Shown in pieces: positions 1 to 11,645 of a DNA stretch of 64,000 nt. Every line of letters begins with the position of its first letter. Positions within the stretch are counted from its first letter, which is position 1. Origin of the DNA: DASUAS01 sp963750045 (GTDB lineage: Bacteria; Actinomycetota; Acidimicrobiia; IMCC26256; DASPTH01); the NCBI GenBank assembly GCA_963750045.1, contig CAVVPD010000004.1:62001-126000 (forward strand). Direction: 5' to 3'. The notes below the pieces were generated by a model. The model made no database searches. It saw only the letters and a program-made list of their open reading frames with translations, and was not told where the DNA came from. The position numbers and the translations under genes were made by a program.

Positions 1-733
1 GTCGGGTCTGCGCGACGAAGAGCTGCGTGATGCCCGGGTACGAGATCCCGACCATGCCCACCTTGCCGTTCGCGACCCACGGCTGCGCTGCGATGGTCTC
101 GATGGCGTCGTAGCCGTCGAGCGACTGGAGCGTCTCGAAGTAGTCCCATGCCCCGCCGGAACAGCCGGTGCCCCGCAGGTTGACCCCGACGGTGGCGAAG
201 CCGAGGAGTTGCGCGATGCCCGAGGCCGGTTGGCGACCCGCGGGGTTCGAGGGGTCGTAGCCCGAGTACTCCACCACGGTCGGGTACGGCCCCTCGTCGG
301 CCGGGCCGGGCAGATCCACGTTGATCGAGAGGAGGGTGCCGTCGCGCGTCTTCAGGTAGCCGTACCCGGGGTGGATCCGTTGCGAGGTGTAGAGCGCCGG
401 CGGGGGCGGGTCACGCGGGCTCGTGACCCGCACCGGGGGCGAGCTCCGCTTGCCCACCGTCACGACGTAGCCGGCGCCCGCGCGCACGTCACGGAAGAGC
501 ACGCTGCCGGCCTTGTCGACCGGGCGGCTCGCCACGGTGGTGCCGCCGTGGGTGCGGAGGACGGCGGTGTCGCCGGCCGTCGCGCCCGTGACTGCCACCT
601 GGTTCACGCTCGGCTGCACGACGAACGATGCCTTCGCAGGCGCCGCCACGGCCGTGGCGGCATGGGATGCCGGAGCGAGCACCGCCGTGAGGAGGAGCGC
701 AATGCCCGCCACCGGGTACAGGCGTCGGAGCAC
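1..733 (-). CDS. Secreted CocE/NonD-type hydrolase (peptidase S15 family), C-terminal part outside the window
   Basis: The frame runs from a GTG at 733 to the left edge without a stop, so only about 244 N-terminal residues are present. The first ~25 residues form a signal peptide: an Arg pair, then an Ala/Leu core ending near PASHAA. A beta-rich stretch of about 90 residues follows, then the S15-type alpha/beta-hydrolase core with TVVEYSGYDP, VNLRGTGCSGG and, near residue 230, the nucleophile elbow GISYPG with its catalytic Ser. Family members (X-Pro dipeptidyl peptidase, cocaine esterase, glutaryl-7-ACA acylase) cleave acyl or prolyl bonds; the substrate cannot be told from this part. The Asp and His of the triad would lie to the left of the window. 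Divergent from the SDR gene at 777. Confidence 0.8.
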   Translation of the reverse strand, partial: MLRRLYPVAGIALLLTAVLAPASHAATAVAAPAKASFVVQPSVNQVAVTGATAGDTAVLRTHGGTTVASRPVDKAGSVLFRDVRAGAGYVVTVGKRSSPPVRVTSPRDPPPPALYTSQRIHPGYGYLKTRDGTLLSINVDLPGPADEGPYPTVVEYSGYDPSNPAGRQPASGIAQLLGFATVGVNLRGTGCSGGAWDYFETLQSLDGYDAIETIAAQPWVANGKVGMVGISYPGITQLFVAQTR

Positions 734-776
734 GCCGAGACGCTACCCGCCGTTCCCGGCATGGCACGATCACCCG

Positions 777-1578
777 GTGACGAACCTCGCGGGAGCCCAC
801 ATGATCATCACCGGCGGGTCGAGCGGGATCGGGTTGGCGACCGCGCGAGCGGCCGTCGTCGCGCGGCGCGCGAGTCTCTCTCCTCGCTCGCGACCCCGTG
901 CGTCTCGCGGCCACGGCCGCACAGGTCGGGGCGGCGGCGACGGCGAGCGCGGACGTGCGTGATGCCGCCGCGCTGCGCGCTGCGTTCGCCGGGCTCGAGG
1001 ACCGCTCCGGACCGTGCGACGTGCTCGTCACGTCGGCCGGCGGCGCGCATCCGGGGTACTTCGCGCACCTCGAGGACGCGGTCTTCCGCGAACAGATGGA
1101 GGTCGACTACTTCGGCACCTTGCATGCGATCCGGGCCGTGGTGCCCTCCATGATCGAGCGCGGCCGGGGGCACGTGGTGACCATCTCGTCCACCGCGGGT
1201 CTGATCGGCGTGTTCGGGTACAGCGCGTACGCGCCGGCCAAGTTCGCGGTGCGTGGACTCGCCGAGACGCTGCGGCCGGAGCTGGCGCCCTACGGCATCG
1301 TCGTGGCGTGCGTCTACCCGCCCGACACCCGCACGCCGGGCTTCGACACCGAGAACGAGCTCAAGCCGCCGGAGACCGAACGGATCTCCGCCACGATCAA
1401 GCCTCGCGACGCCGACGACGTCGCACACGCGATCGTGCGGGGCATCGAGAAGGACCGGCTCGTCATCACGGTGGACGCGCTGACCGCGGCGCTGACCCTC
1501 GGGGCCGGCCCGCTCGGGCCGTACGTGCGTTGGAACATGGACCGAACCGTGCGCAAGGTCCGCCGCGAGCGGAGCTGA
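777..1578 (+). CDS. Short-chain dehydrogenase/reductase resembling 3-ketodihydrosphingosine reductase (one frame break)
   Basis: NAD(P)-dependent Rossmann-fold oxidoreductase. It begins at GTG 777 with a short N-terminus before the cofactor loop IITGGSSGIG. The reading frame breaks near 845-862; the downstream frame resumes as GARVSLLARDP and runs to the stop at 1576-1578. Catalytic Ser lies in VTISSTAG, and the Tyr and Lys in YSAYAPAKF. The stretch YPPDTRTPGFDTENELKPPE after the catalytic motif is what I recognise from 3-dehydrosphinganine (KDSR) reductases rather than from generic SDRs, and the C-terminal basic helix (RWNMDRTVRKVRRE) also fits that group. Whether this organism makes sphingoid bases cannot be told: no serine palmitoyltransferase is in the window. 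Assignment to SDR is firm; the KDSR subgroup is an inference from motif memory. fumC follows 28 bp later. Confidence 0.75.
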
Positions 1579-1606
1579 ACCCGGGCGTCGCGGTACCTTC
1601 GCCTGC

Positions 1607-3010
1607 ATGAGCGAAGCCGCCGGCACCCGTACCGAGACCGACAGCATGGGACCGATCGAGGTCCCCGCCGACCACTACTGGGGCGCCCAGACCCAGCGCT
1701 CGCTGCACCACTTCTCCATCGGCGGCGACCGCATGCCCGCGGCGGTGATCCGGGGCATGGCCATCCTGAAGAAGGCGGCGGCCCGGGTGAACGAGCAGCT
1801 CGGCAAGCTGGCTCCCGACACGGCCGCGCTGCTCGTGCAGGCGGCCGACGAGGTGATCGCGGGCGAGCACGCCGACGAGTTCCCGCTCTACGTGTGGCAG
1901 ACGGGAAGCGGCACGCAGACCAACATGAACGTCAACGAGGTGATCTCGAACCGCGCCATCGAGCTGGCCGGAGGCGAGATGGGCACCAAGACGCCCGTCC
2001 ACCCCAACGACGACGTGAACATGTCGCAGAGCTCGAACGACACGTTCCCGACCGCGATGCACATCGCCGCCTCCGAAGAGGTGGTGCACGAGCTGGTGCC
2101 GTCGGTCACGCGCCTGCGCGACGCGCTCGCGGCGAAGGCCGACGAGTTCGCCGAGATCGTGAAGATCGGCCGCACCCACCTGCAGGACGCGGTGCCCCTC
2201 ACCCTCGGCCAGGAGTTCAGCGGCTACGTCGCGCAGCTCGACGCCGACCTCGAACGCATCCAGCTGGTGCTCCCCGGCCTCTACGAGCTCGCCATCGGCG
2301 GCACCGCCGTCGGCACCGGGCTCAACACCCATCCCGAGTTCGCCGAGCGTTGCGCAGCCACGATCGCCGAGCTCACCGCGCTGCCGTTCGTGTCCGCGCC
2401 CAACAAGTTCGCCGCCCTCGCCGCGCACGACGCGCTGGTGATGGCGAGCGGCGCGCTGAAGACGCTGGCGGTGTCACTCATGAAGATCGCCAACGACATC
2501 CGCTGGTTGGCGTCGGGTCCGCGCGCCGGCTTCGGCGAGTTGATCCTCCCGGAGAACGAGCCGGGCTCGTCGATCATGCCGGGGAAGGTGAACCCGACGC
2601 AGAGCGAGGCCATGACCATGGTCTGCGTGCAGGTCATCGGCAACGACAACACGATCGCGATCGCCGGCTCGCAGGGCAACTTCGAGCTCAACGTGTTCAA
2701 GCCGGTGATGATCTTCAACTTCCTGCACTCCGTCGACATCCTGAGCGACGCGTGCGACTCGTTCCGCGAGTTCGCCGTCGAGGGCGTCCAGGCGAACGAG
2801 GAGCGCATCGCCGAGCACGTCAGCAACTCGCTCATGTTGGTGACCGCCCTCAACCCGCACATCGGCTACGACAAGGCGGCGGCCATCGCGAAGCACGCGC
2901 ACAAGCACAAGGGGACGCTGCGGGATTCGGCCGTCGCTCTCGGTCACCTGACCGCCGAGGAGTTCGACCGGCTGGTGCGCCCCGAGAAGATGACGAGCCC
3001 GGGCGCGTAG
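1607..3010 (+). CDS. fumC: Class II fumarate hydratase
   Basis: Iron-independent fumarase of the TCA cycle, interconverting fumarate and L-malate in the cytoplasm. Its 467 residues match the usual ~460-470. Visible landmarks are GSGTQTNMNVNEV and SSNDTFPTAMH near the N-terminus, GRTHLQDAVPLTLGQEF in the middle, and the superfamily signature GSSIMPGKVNP carrying the mobile catalytic-loop Ser. The ATG start is preceded by TACCTT at 1594-1599 with only 7 nt between, so the transcript is probably leaderless. No frame problems. The sister enzymes argininosuccinate lyase and aspartase are less likely, because the whole N-terminal region reads as fumarase. Confidence 0.96.
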   Translation: MSEAAGTRTETDSMGPIEVPADHYWGAQTQRSLHHFSIGGDRMPAAVIRGMAILKKAAARVNEQLGKLAPDTAALLVQAADEVIAGEHADEFPLYVWQTGSGTQTNMNVNEVISNRAIELAGGEMGTKTPVHPNDDVNMSQSSNDTFPTAMHIAASEEVVHELVPSVTRLRDALAAKADEFAEIVKIGRTHLQDAVPLTLGQEFSGYVAQLDADLERIQLVLPGLYELAIGGTAVGTGLNTHPEFAERCAATIAELTALPFVSAPNKFAALAAHDALVMASGALKTLAVSLMKIANDIRWLASGPRAGFGELILPENEPGSSIMPGKVNPTQSEAMTMVCVQVIGNDNTIAIAGSQGNFELNVFKPVMIFNFLHSVDILSDACDSFREFAVEGVQANEERIAEHVSNSLMLVTALNPHIGYDKAAAIAKHAHKHKGTLRDSAVALGHLTAEEFDRLVRPEKMTSPGA

Positions 3011-3037
3011 GCGGCACGGGCGCGTAGGGTGTCGTCC

Positions 3038-3526
3038 ATGACGATCCACGACGCAACGATCAACTCGCTCGACGGCAGCCCCGCCGACCTCTCTCAGTTC
3101 CAGGGCAAAGCCCTCCTTGTCGTCAACGTGGCCTCCAAGTGCGGTCTCACCCCGCAGTACGAAGGCCTCCAGAAGCTCCACGAGAAGTACGGGGCCCGCG
3201 GCTTCGAGGTGCTCGGCTTCCCCTGCAACCAGTTCATGGGCCAGGAGCCCGGCACCCCCGAAGAGATCCGCGACTTCTGCGACACCAACTACCACGTCAC
3301 CTTTCCGCTCTTCGAGAAGATCGACGTGAACGGCGACCAGCAGCACTCGATCTACGCGGAGCTCGAGCAGACCGCCGACGCCGACGGCGAGGCCGGCGAC
3401 GTCAAGTGGAACTTCGAGAAGTTCCTCGTCGCGCCGGACGGCTCGGTCGTCGGGCGGTTCCGCCCGCAGGTCACACCGGAGGATCCCGGGCTGGTCGCCG
3501 CCATCGAGGCGCAGCTCCCCGCGTAG
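3038..3526 (+). CDS. Cys-type glutathione peroxidase family thiol peroxidase
   Basis: Thioredoxin-fold peroxidase of 162 residues that reduces hydroperoxides. The peroxidatic residue is Cys35 in NVASKCGLTPQY (a Cys, not selenocysteine). The second family signature GFPCNQF and the WNFEKF motif with the active-site Trp are present, and a further Cys in the EIRDFCDTNYHVTFP segment could be the resolving Cys. Bacterial enzymes of this Cys type usually take electrons from thioredoxin rather than glutathione; that is family knowledge, not seen here. I take ATG 3038 rather than GTG 3029 because TAGGGT at 3025-3030 sits 7 nt upstream, the spacing seen at many starts here. A 10-bp direct repeat (3001-3010 and 3018-3027) supplies both the fumC stop and this -10-like element. 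Confidence 0.92.
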   Translation: MTIHDATINSLDGSPADLSQFQGKALLVVNVASKCGLTPQYEGLQKLHEKYGARGFEVLGFPCNQFMGQEPGTPEEIRDFCDTNYHVTFPLFEKIDVNGDQQHSIYAELEQTADADGEAGDVKWNFEKFLVAPDGSVVGRFRPQVTPEDPGLVAAIEAQLPA

Positions 3527-3535
3527 GCGCGTCGG

Positions 3536-4516
3536 ATGAGCCGGGTCTTCCTGACCGGCGCGACCGGGATGATCGGCTCGAACATCGCCGAGCAGCTCGT
3601 CGCGCGGGGCGACGACGTGCAGGCCCTCGTACGCGAGGGCAGCGACACCGGTGCGCTCGAGGCGTTCGGCGTGCGCGTCCACCGCGGCGACATCACCGAG
3701 CCCGCCGCGGTGCTCGCCGCGGCCGACGGCTGCGAGTACGTGATCCATTCTGCCGCGGTGCTGGGCGGTCCCACCCAGATCGCCGGCGAGCACGAGGCCG
3801 TCAACGTGGTCGGCACCGGCCACGTCCTCGACGCCGCGGCCGAGGTGGGCGCGACCCGGGTCGTGCAGCTCAGTACCACCACGTTCTTCGACGCCAGGAC
3901 CGAGCCGCTCACCGAGCACTCGCTGCTCGATCCGTCGCCCAGCGACGATCCCTACACGCAGACGAAGCTGCGAGCGTTCGTCGACGCCATGCGCCGGGTC
4001 GACGACGGCCAGGACATCTGCGTCGTGATCTCCGGTGGCGCGTACGGACGTTCGCCACTGCCCGAGCGATCGATGGTCGTGCCGAGCTACAACGCCCGGA
4101 TCGCGGGCGCGATCCACGGTGAGATCACCGAGTACGTCGGCTTCCCGATCCCCTGGGTCTTCGCGGGCGACGTCGCGCGGGCCTCGGTGCTCGCCACCCG
4201 CAAGGGCGTGGCGGGGGAGCGGTACCTGGCGTTCGGGCGGCCGTCCGACGTCGGCGGGGTGCCGTACTTCTGCAACGCGGCGTGCGAGGTCGCGGGATCG
4301 CCCAACCGGGTGGCCGAGATCTCGGTGGCCGACCTCGAGGACCCCGCGGTCGCGGCCCGCTACGGCCCCAGCCTGGTGGCCCTGGCCCGCAAGGAGTTCC
4401 CGTCGCCCTTCTTCGTGAACGACCAGACGGTGGAGCGCCTCGGGTACGACCCGCGGTCGCTGCACCAGGGCCTGGCCGAGACCATCCCCTGGATGCGGGA
4501 CACCGGGCTGCTCTGA
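3536..4516 (+). CDS. NAD-dependent epimerase/dehydratase family protein (extended SDR)
   Basis: A 326-residue extended SDR with the N-terminal dinucleotide loop TGATGMIGS (residues ~7-15) and an active-site motif YTQTK, where the Tyr and Lys of YxxxK are in place. QLSTTTFFD upstream would hold the catalytic Ser/Thr. Proteins of this kind act on nucleotide sugars, 3-beta-hydroxysteroids or dihydroflavonol-like ketones; the C-terminal half gives no firm clue. It starts 9 bp after the peroxidase stop and probably shares its transcript. Frame is intact throughout. Confidence 0.8.
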   Translation: MSRVFLTGATGMIGSNIAEQLVARGDDVQALVREGSDTGALEAFGVRVHRGDITEPAAVLAAADGCEYVIHSAAVLGGPTQIAGEHEAVNVVGTGHVLDAAAEVGATRVVQLSTTTFFDARTEPLTEHSLLDPSPSDDPYTQTKLRAFVDAMRRVDDGQDICVVISGGAYGRSPLPERSMVVPSYNARIAGAIHGEITEYVGFPIPWVFAGDVARASVLATRKGVAGERYLAFGRPSDVGGVPYFCNAACEVAGSPNRVAEISVADLEDPAVAARYGPSLVALARKEFPSPFFVNDQTVERLGYDPRSLHQGLAETIPWMRDTGLL

Positions 4517-4577
4517 GCGTCGGCCGAGGCCGGAAATCCGAGTCGAGGCGTCGGGAATGCGCCCGGCCCGCGCGTGG

Positions 4578-4605
4578 TTGTGGAACTCACGTAATGGTGT
4601 AATCA
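4578..4605 (+). promoter_or_regulatory. Candidate sigma-70-type promoter of lon
   Basis: TTGTGG at 4578-4583 and TAATCA at 4600-4605 are separated by 16 bp. This is an unusually AT-rich patch for the window. The -10 hexamer lies inside the small palindrome GGTG-TAAT-CACC (4597-4608). GGAGAG at 4613-4618 is a good ribosome binding site for ATG 4623. I saw no CIRCE or HAIR element. Confidence 0.45.
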
Positions 4606-4622
4606 CCTATGTGGAGAGACCC

Positions 4623-7006
<2,384 letters not shown>

Positions 7007-7112
7007 CGGTCTCCGCGTTCGCCGCTCACCCCTCGGGGCGGCGGACGCGGGCGAGCGTCACACGGGCGACGGCCGGGCGGGGCCGGCGGCCGGCGTTCGC
7101 TACGGTCCCTGC

Positions 7113-8762
7113 ATGACCGCATCCCGCCCGAACGTGCTGTTCGTCATGACCGACGAGGAGCGCTACCCGCCGCCGTACGAGGCTGCGGCCCTCGCCGAGT
7201 TCCGCCGCACCCAGCTGCCGGCCCGCGAACGGCTGCGGGCCCAGAGCCGCGAGCTCCACCACCACTACTCGGCGGCGACCGCGTGCATCCCGAGCCGGAC
7301 GTCGCTCTTCACCGGCCAGTACCCCTCGTTGCACGGCGTCACCGCCACCGACGGGCTCGCCAAGTCGGCCGTCGATCCGGGGATGCACTGGCTCGACCCC
7401 GAGTCGGTGCCCACGATGGGCGACTGGTTCCGCGCCGCCGGCTACCGCACCCACTACCGGGGCAAGTGGCACATCTCCCACGCCGATCTCCTCGTGCCCG
7501 GCACCCACGAGAGCCTGCAGGTCAACGACGCCGACGGCGTGGTCGATCCCGCCGCGCTCGACGCGTACCGGCGCGCCGACCGGCTCGACGGCTTCGGCTT
7601 CGCGGGGTGGATCGGGCGCGAGCCCCACGGGGCGGCCAAGGCGGACACCGGCTGCGTGCGGGACGGGCTCTTCGCCGAGCAGGTGACCGAGCTCTTCGCG
7701 GAGCTGGCCGACACGGACGACGACGCGCCCTGGCTGGCGGTGGCGTCGTTCGTGAACCCGCACGACATCGCGTTCAGCGGCCTCGGGTGGAACGCGCTCG
7801 GGTTGCCGGCGGTGCCGGAGACGATCCCCGCGGTGCCGGAGGCACCGTCGCAAGCGGACTCGTTCGCGGGTCGCCCCGACTGCCAGCGCCAGTTCGCGGA
7901 GCTGTGGCCGCAGCTGCTCTACGCCCAGGACACCGACCTCGAGTACCGCCGCCTCTACCACTACCTGCACACGCTGGTCGACGCCGCGGTCATGCGGATC
8001 CTCGACGCGCTCCACGACACCGGGCTCGCCGACGACACGATCGTGGTGTTCACCTCGGACCACGGCGACGTGTTGGGCGCCCACGGAGGGCTCGTGCAGA
8101 AGTGGCACAACGCGTTCGACGAGGCGATCCACGTGCCGATGCTGGTGTCGGGGCCCGGAATCGATCCCGCCGCCGGCGGCATCGAGATCGCCACCAGCCA
8201 CGTCGACGTCGTGCCCACGCTGCTCGGGCTCGCCGGGGTCGACGTCGAGGCCGCGGCGGCCGAGGTGGCCCGCCACCACGTCGAGACGCAGCCCCTTCCC
8301 GGGCGTGACCTCAGCGGCGTGCTCACCGGCGCCGTCGCCGAAGCCGCGATCGACGCGCCGGTCTACTTCATGACCGAGGACCAGATCAGCCGCGGGCTGC
8401 GCACGACGAACCGGTTCACCGGCGATCCCTTCGAGCCCGTCGGGGAGCCCGCGAAGGTCGAATCGGTGGTCACCCGACTCACGACCGGCGCCGGGGGCGC
8501 GCCCGAGTTGTGGAAGCTCAACCACTACTACGACCGGCTGGCCGAGTGGGAGGCGGCGCGTGGTCGGCCGCCGGCTCCCGACGCGCCCCCTCCCGAGGAG
8601 CCGCAGTGGGAGCTGCACAACCTCACGGCCGACCCCGAGGAACGCACCAACCTCGCCGGTGCGGGAGATCGGGCCGCGGTGTTCTCGGAGTTGCAGGTCG
8701 TGCTCGAGCTCACGCGCCAACGTGTCCGCCGCACGCCCCAGCACGTGAACCCCACCGGCTGA
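7113..8762 (+). CDS. Type I sulfatase (arylsulfatase/choline-sulfatase-like)
   Basis: Alkaline-phosphatase-fold hydrolase of 549 residues that removes sulfate from an organic ester. The formylglycine-forming motif is CIPSR at Cys58, followed by TSLFTGQYP as in the family signature. The metal-binding N-terminal motif is FVMTDEE, and FTSDHGDVLGAHG near residue 310 supplies the C-terminal metal Asp/His. No signal peptide is visible, so it is probably cytoplasmic. Activity needs formylglycine-generating enzyme or an anaerobic maturase, neither of which is in the window. TACGGT at 7101-7106 ends 6 nt before the ATG, suggesting a leaderless message. The substrate is not predictable from sequence alone. 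Confidence 0.9.
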   Translation: MTASRPNVLFVMTDEERYPPPYEAAALAEFRRTQLPARERLRAQSRELHHHYSAATACIPSRTSLFTGQYPSLHGVTATDGLAKSAVDPGMHWLDPESVPTMGDWFRAAGYRTHYRGKWHISHADLLVPGTHESLQVNDADGVVDPAALDAYRRADRLDGFGFAGWIGREPHGAAKADTGCVRDGLFAEQVTELFAELADTDDDAPWLAVASFVNPHDIAFSGLGWNALGLPAVPETIPAVPEAPSQADSFAGRPDCQRQFAELWPQLLYAQDTDLEYRRLYHYLHTLVDAAVMRILDALHDTGLADDTIVVFTSDHGDVLGAHGGLVQKWHNAFDEAIHVPMLVSGPGIDPAAGGIEIATSHVDVVPTLLGLAGVDVEAAAAEVARHHVETQPLPGRDLSGVLTGAVAEAAIDAPVYFMTEDQISRGLRTTNRFTGDPFEPVGEPAKVESVVTRLTTGAGGAPELWKLNHYYDRLAEWEAARGRPPAPDAPPPEEPQWELHNLTADPEERTNLAGAGDRAAVFSELQVVLELTRQRVRRTPQHVNPTG

Positions 8763-8780
8763 TCGCCACCGGCCGGGACG

Positions 8781-9932
8781 ATGGCCACCGTGAGCGGCGT
8801 CGGCGAGGTCGCGCGCGTGTTCCTCAAGCTGGGCACCATCGGGTTCGGGGGACCCGCCGCGCACGTGGCGATGATGCGCCAGGAGGTCGTCGTCCGTCGC
8901 GAGTGGGTGAGCGAGCAGGAGTTCCTCGACGCCCTCGGCGCGACCAGCGTGATTCCCGGGCCCGGGTCCACGCAGATGGCGATCTACCTGTCGCGCCGGC
9001 GAGCCGGATGGCCCGGGCTCGTGATCGGGGGCGCGTGCTTCATCCTCCCGGCGATGGCGATCGTGCTCGCCCTGGCGTGGGCCTACGTCGAGTACGGCAC
9101 CACGACGATCGGCCGGGGGCTCCTCTACGGCATCACCCCGGTCGTCATCGGCATCGTCGCTGCCGCGGTCCTCGGGCTCGGGCGGATCGCGATCAAGACC
9201 GTGCGTCTCGCCGGGCTCAGCGCGCTCGTCGTGGCGGGGTACTTCCTCGACGTGAACGTGCTGCTCCTCCTGCTCGGCGCCGGTGCGATCGAGACGCTCG
9301 TGCGCAACGCGGGCCGGCTCCGCCCGGGGAGCACCTCCGCGATCGGACTCGTGTTCCTGGCCGTCGTGGGCACGAACCCGAGTGGCCGGGCCCGCGCGAC
9401 CGGCACGGGCGTCTCGTTGGCCGAGGTGTTCCTCGAATTCCTGAAGCTCGGCGCGGTCGTGTTCGGCAGTGGCTACGTGTTGTTCGCCTTCCTCCAGCGT
9501 GACCTGGTGGGCAATCTCGGCTGGTTGTCGACCCGCCAGCTCGTCGACGCGGTCTCGATCGGCCAGATCACGCCGGGCCCGGTGTTCACGACCGCGACCT
9601 TCGTCGGCTATCTCGTCGCCGGGTTCTGGGGCGGTGTGGTGGCCACGCTCGGCATCTTCCTCCCTTCGTTCCTGCTGGTGGCCGCGTTCGGCTGGCTGGT
9701 GCCGGTGCTGCGCCGATCGCCCTGGAGCGCGGCCGCGCTCGACGGCATCAACACCGCGGCGGTGGGGCTGATGGCCGCGGTCACCTGGGACCTCGCCGGG
9801 ACCGCCATCGTCGACCCGTTGACCGCGACGTTGGCGGTCGGCTCGTTCGTGGTGATGCGGCGCTGGCGACCGAACTTCGCGTGGCTGATCGGCGTGGGTG
9901 CGCTCGTGGGCGTCGCGCACACGGTGGTGTGA
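8781..9932 (+). CDS. chrA: Chromate transporter, ChrA (CHR) family, long two-domain form
   Basis: Integral membrane protein of 383 residues made of two homologous halves, as usual for long-form CHR proteins. Half one begins FLKLGTIGFGGPAAHVAMM and contains the signature ATSVIPGPGSTQMA. Half two begins FLKLGAVVFGSGYVL and repeats the motif as VSIGQITPGPVFTTATF. About ten hydrophobic segments can be read. Family members export chromate by proton antiport, but many homologues are assigned only by similarity. It starts 18 bp after the sulfatase stop and could share its transcript; a sulfatase beside an oxyanion transporter is suggestive of sulfate chemistry but no more than that. Confidence 0.88.
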   Translation: MATVSGVGEVARVFLKLGTIGFGGPAAHVAMMRQEVVVRREWVSEQEFLDALGATSVIPGPGSTQMAIYLSRRRAGWPGLVIGGACFILPAMAIVLALAWAYVEYGTTTIGRGLLYGITPVVIGIVAAAVLGLGRIAIKTVRLAGLSALVVAGYFLDVNVLLLLLGAGAIETLVRNAGRLRPGSTSAIGLVFLAVVGTNPSGRARATGTGVSLAEVFLEFLKLGAVVFGSGYVLFAFLQRDLVGNLGWLSTRQLVDAVSIGQITPGPVFTTATFVGYLVAGFWGGVVATLGIFLPSFLLVAAFGWLVPVLRRSPWSAAALDGINTAAVGLMAAVTWDLAGTAIVDPLTATLAVGSFVVMRRWRPNFAWLIGVGALVGVAHTVV

Positions 9933-9972
9933 GCGCGTGCCCCGCTCGGCGGAGCGGTGCCACCATGCAGCC

Positions 9973-11158
9973 ATGAGACCCCGGGCAGCCAGGCTCGGTG
10001 GGATGCTGCTGCTCGGCGCGCTCGTCGTCGCGGCGGTGTCCGTGCCGTCGACCGGCGTTGGCACGAGCGCGCCGGTGGCGCCGTCGGGAGCGGCCTTCTA
10101 CGCGCCGCCGGACCCGCTCCCGGCGGGCAAGGCGGGGCAGCTCATCCGCGCCGAGCGGATCCTCGCTCCACCCGGCGCGCGCGCCTGGCGGGTGCTGTAC
10201 CACTCGCGCGCGCTCGACGGTCGTGACGTCGCGGTGTCGGGGATCGTGGTCGCACCACGCGGTCACGTACCGGCCGGGGGGCGTCCCGTGGTGAGCTGGG
10301 CCCATGGCAGCACCGGGCTGAGCGACCGGTGCGCGCCGTCGCGCTCGCCCGCCGCCGCCACCGACCTGGCGTTGGCAGACGAGTATCTCGCTCGGGGCTA
10401 CGTGGTCGCGGCGACCGACTACGAGGGCCTGGGCACCCCCGGCCCCCACCCGTACCTCGTGGGGGAGAGCGAGGGGCGCAGCGTGCTCGACGCGGCGCGC
10501 GCGGCGGGCAACCTCGCGGCTGCCGGGGCCGACGAGACCGTGGTCGTCGCCGGGCATTCCCAGGGGGGCCAGGCCGCCCTCTTCGCCGGTGAGCTCGCGC
10601 CGGAGTACGCACCGGAGTTGCAGGTTCGCGGGGTCGCCGCGCTCGCGCCGGTGACCGAGATGGCGACCCAGTTCGGCGGCACGGCCGCGACCCCCGACGT
10701 GGCCGGCTTCCTCGCCATGGAGATGGAAGGCGTCCGCGCCGCGTTCCCGGCGGCCGACGTCGACGCGGTGCTCGTCCCCGGGGTGGCCGCGGTGCTGCGC
10801 TCCCTCGACCGCGCCGCGTGTCTCCTCGCGATCCTCGCCGGCTTTCGCGACCAGCGCATCACGGTCCTCCGTGCAGATCCGAGCTCGGTGCGGTCGGTGG
10901 GCGACGCGCTCCGGCGCAGCACCCCCGGGTACGCCCCCACGAGGATCCCCGTCGCGGTGTTCCAGGGGGCGCGGGACTCGCTCGTGGCCGCGGCGTCGAC
11001 CGCGGCGTACGTGGCCCGGGCGTCCGCGCGGCGACCGCGTCGCCGCCGTCGAGTACCCCGACGCCGACCACGGGACGGTGCTCCGTGCCGCGTCCGCCGG
11101 CCTGCTGCACTGGCTCGACGAACGGATCGCGGGCAACCCCGCGCCGACGACGTGTTGA
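9973..11158 (+). CDS. Secreted lipase/esterase-type alpha/beta hydrolase (one frame break)
   Basis: The N-terminal 30 residues are a signal peptide (MRPRAARLGG, then a Leu/Val core). The mature part fits the secretory lipase family: VVSWAHGSTG near the oxyanion region, then the nucleophile elbow GHSQGGQAA, and VFQGARDSLV where the acid residue would be. The frame breaks near 11030 in the sequence TCCGCGCGGCGAC. Restoring CG gives ASARGDRVAAVEYPDADHG, whose His would complete the triad, and the stop is then at 11156-11158. Without repair the protein would lose this His, so an error is the likelier reading. About 395 residues once repaired. Convergent with the MOSC gene. Confidence 0.78.
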
Positions 11159-11174
11159 CCCCGAGTGCCCGCCC

Positions 11175-11645
11175 CTAACGCGCCTGCGGCGCCACCGCGT
11201 CGCCGACGCGCAGCTCCCCGCCGACGACCACCTCGGCGCGGAGTCCGCCGCGGTGGACGAACGCAGCGTTGACGCCGTCGAGACGGGTGAGCTGTTCGAG
11301 GTAGGCGCACGGCTCCGCCAGCCGCACGCCGAGCAGCGTCACCGCGCCGATCCGGAACGTGCGCCCGACCAGGTGGTTCAGGGGCACGCCCTCGGTCACC
11401 AGGTTCCGGCGGGTGTCGGCCTCGCTCACGGCGAGCCCCTCGGCGCGAACGGCGGCGATGGCTTCGCGCTCGATCAACGTCACGTCACGCGGACCGCGGT
11501 TGGTGCCGGAGTAGGTTCCCGTGCTCAGCGCGTACCGGTCGCCCGCGAGCCCGACGCCGCTCGTCGCATCGACCGACGCGCACGCTTCCATCGGCGCGCC
11601 GGCCCTCGACGTGACGAAGATCGCGACGAGACGTCCCGTGAACAT
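11175..11645 (-). CDS. MOSC-domain protein
   Basis: A 156-residue stand-alone MOSC (molybdenum cofactor sulfurase C-terminal) domain. The family's conserved Cys is in LAEPCAYLEQL, and the substrate-facing stretch GLRAEVVVGGELRVGD closes the protein, as in YiiM/YuaD-like members. MOSC proteins bind molybdenum cofactor or transfer sulfur; small free-standing ones are mostly uncharacterised. Its ATG (11645-11643) directly abuts the stop of the upstream ABC ATPase gene with no intervening base, so it is very probably the last gene of that operon. Frame intact. Confidence 0.85.
   Translation of the reverse strand: MFTGRLVAIFVTSRAGAPMEACASVDATSGVGLAGDRYALSTGTYSGTNRGPRDVTLIEREAIAAVRAEGLAVSEADTRRNLVTEGVPLNHLVGRTFRIGAVTLLGVRLAEPCAYLEQLTRLDGVNAAFVHRGGLRAEVVVGGELRVGDAVAPQAR

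Noticed and set aside
4591..4608. CIRCE or HAIR heat-shock operator upstream of lon
   Set aside because: The short GGTG/CACC palindrome does not match either consensus.
8781..9932. Chromate resistance island
   Set aside because: Only a single chrA is present, with no chrB, transposon or plasmid-type gene around it.
7026..10064. A 1012-codon open frame on the minus strand
   Set aside because: Antisense to the sulfatase and chromate transporter genes, with an Arg/His/Gly-rich composition typical of GC-rich shadow frames.
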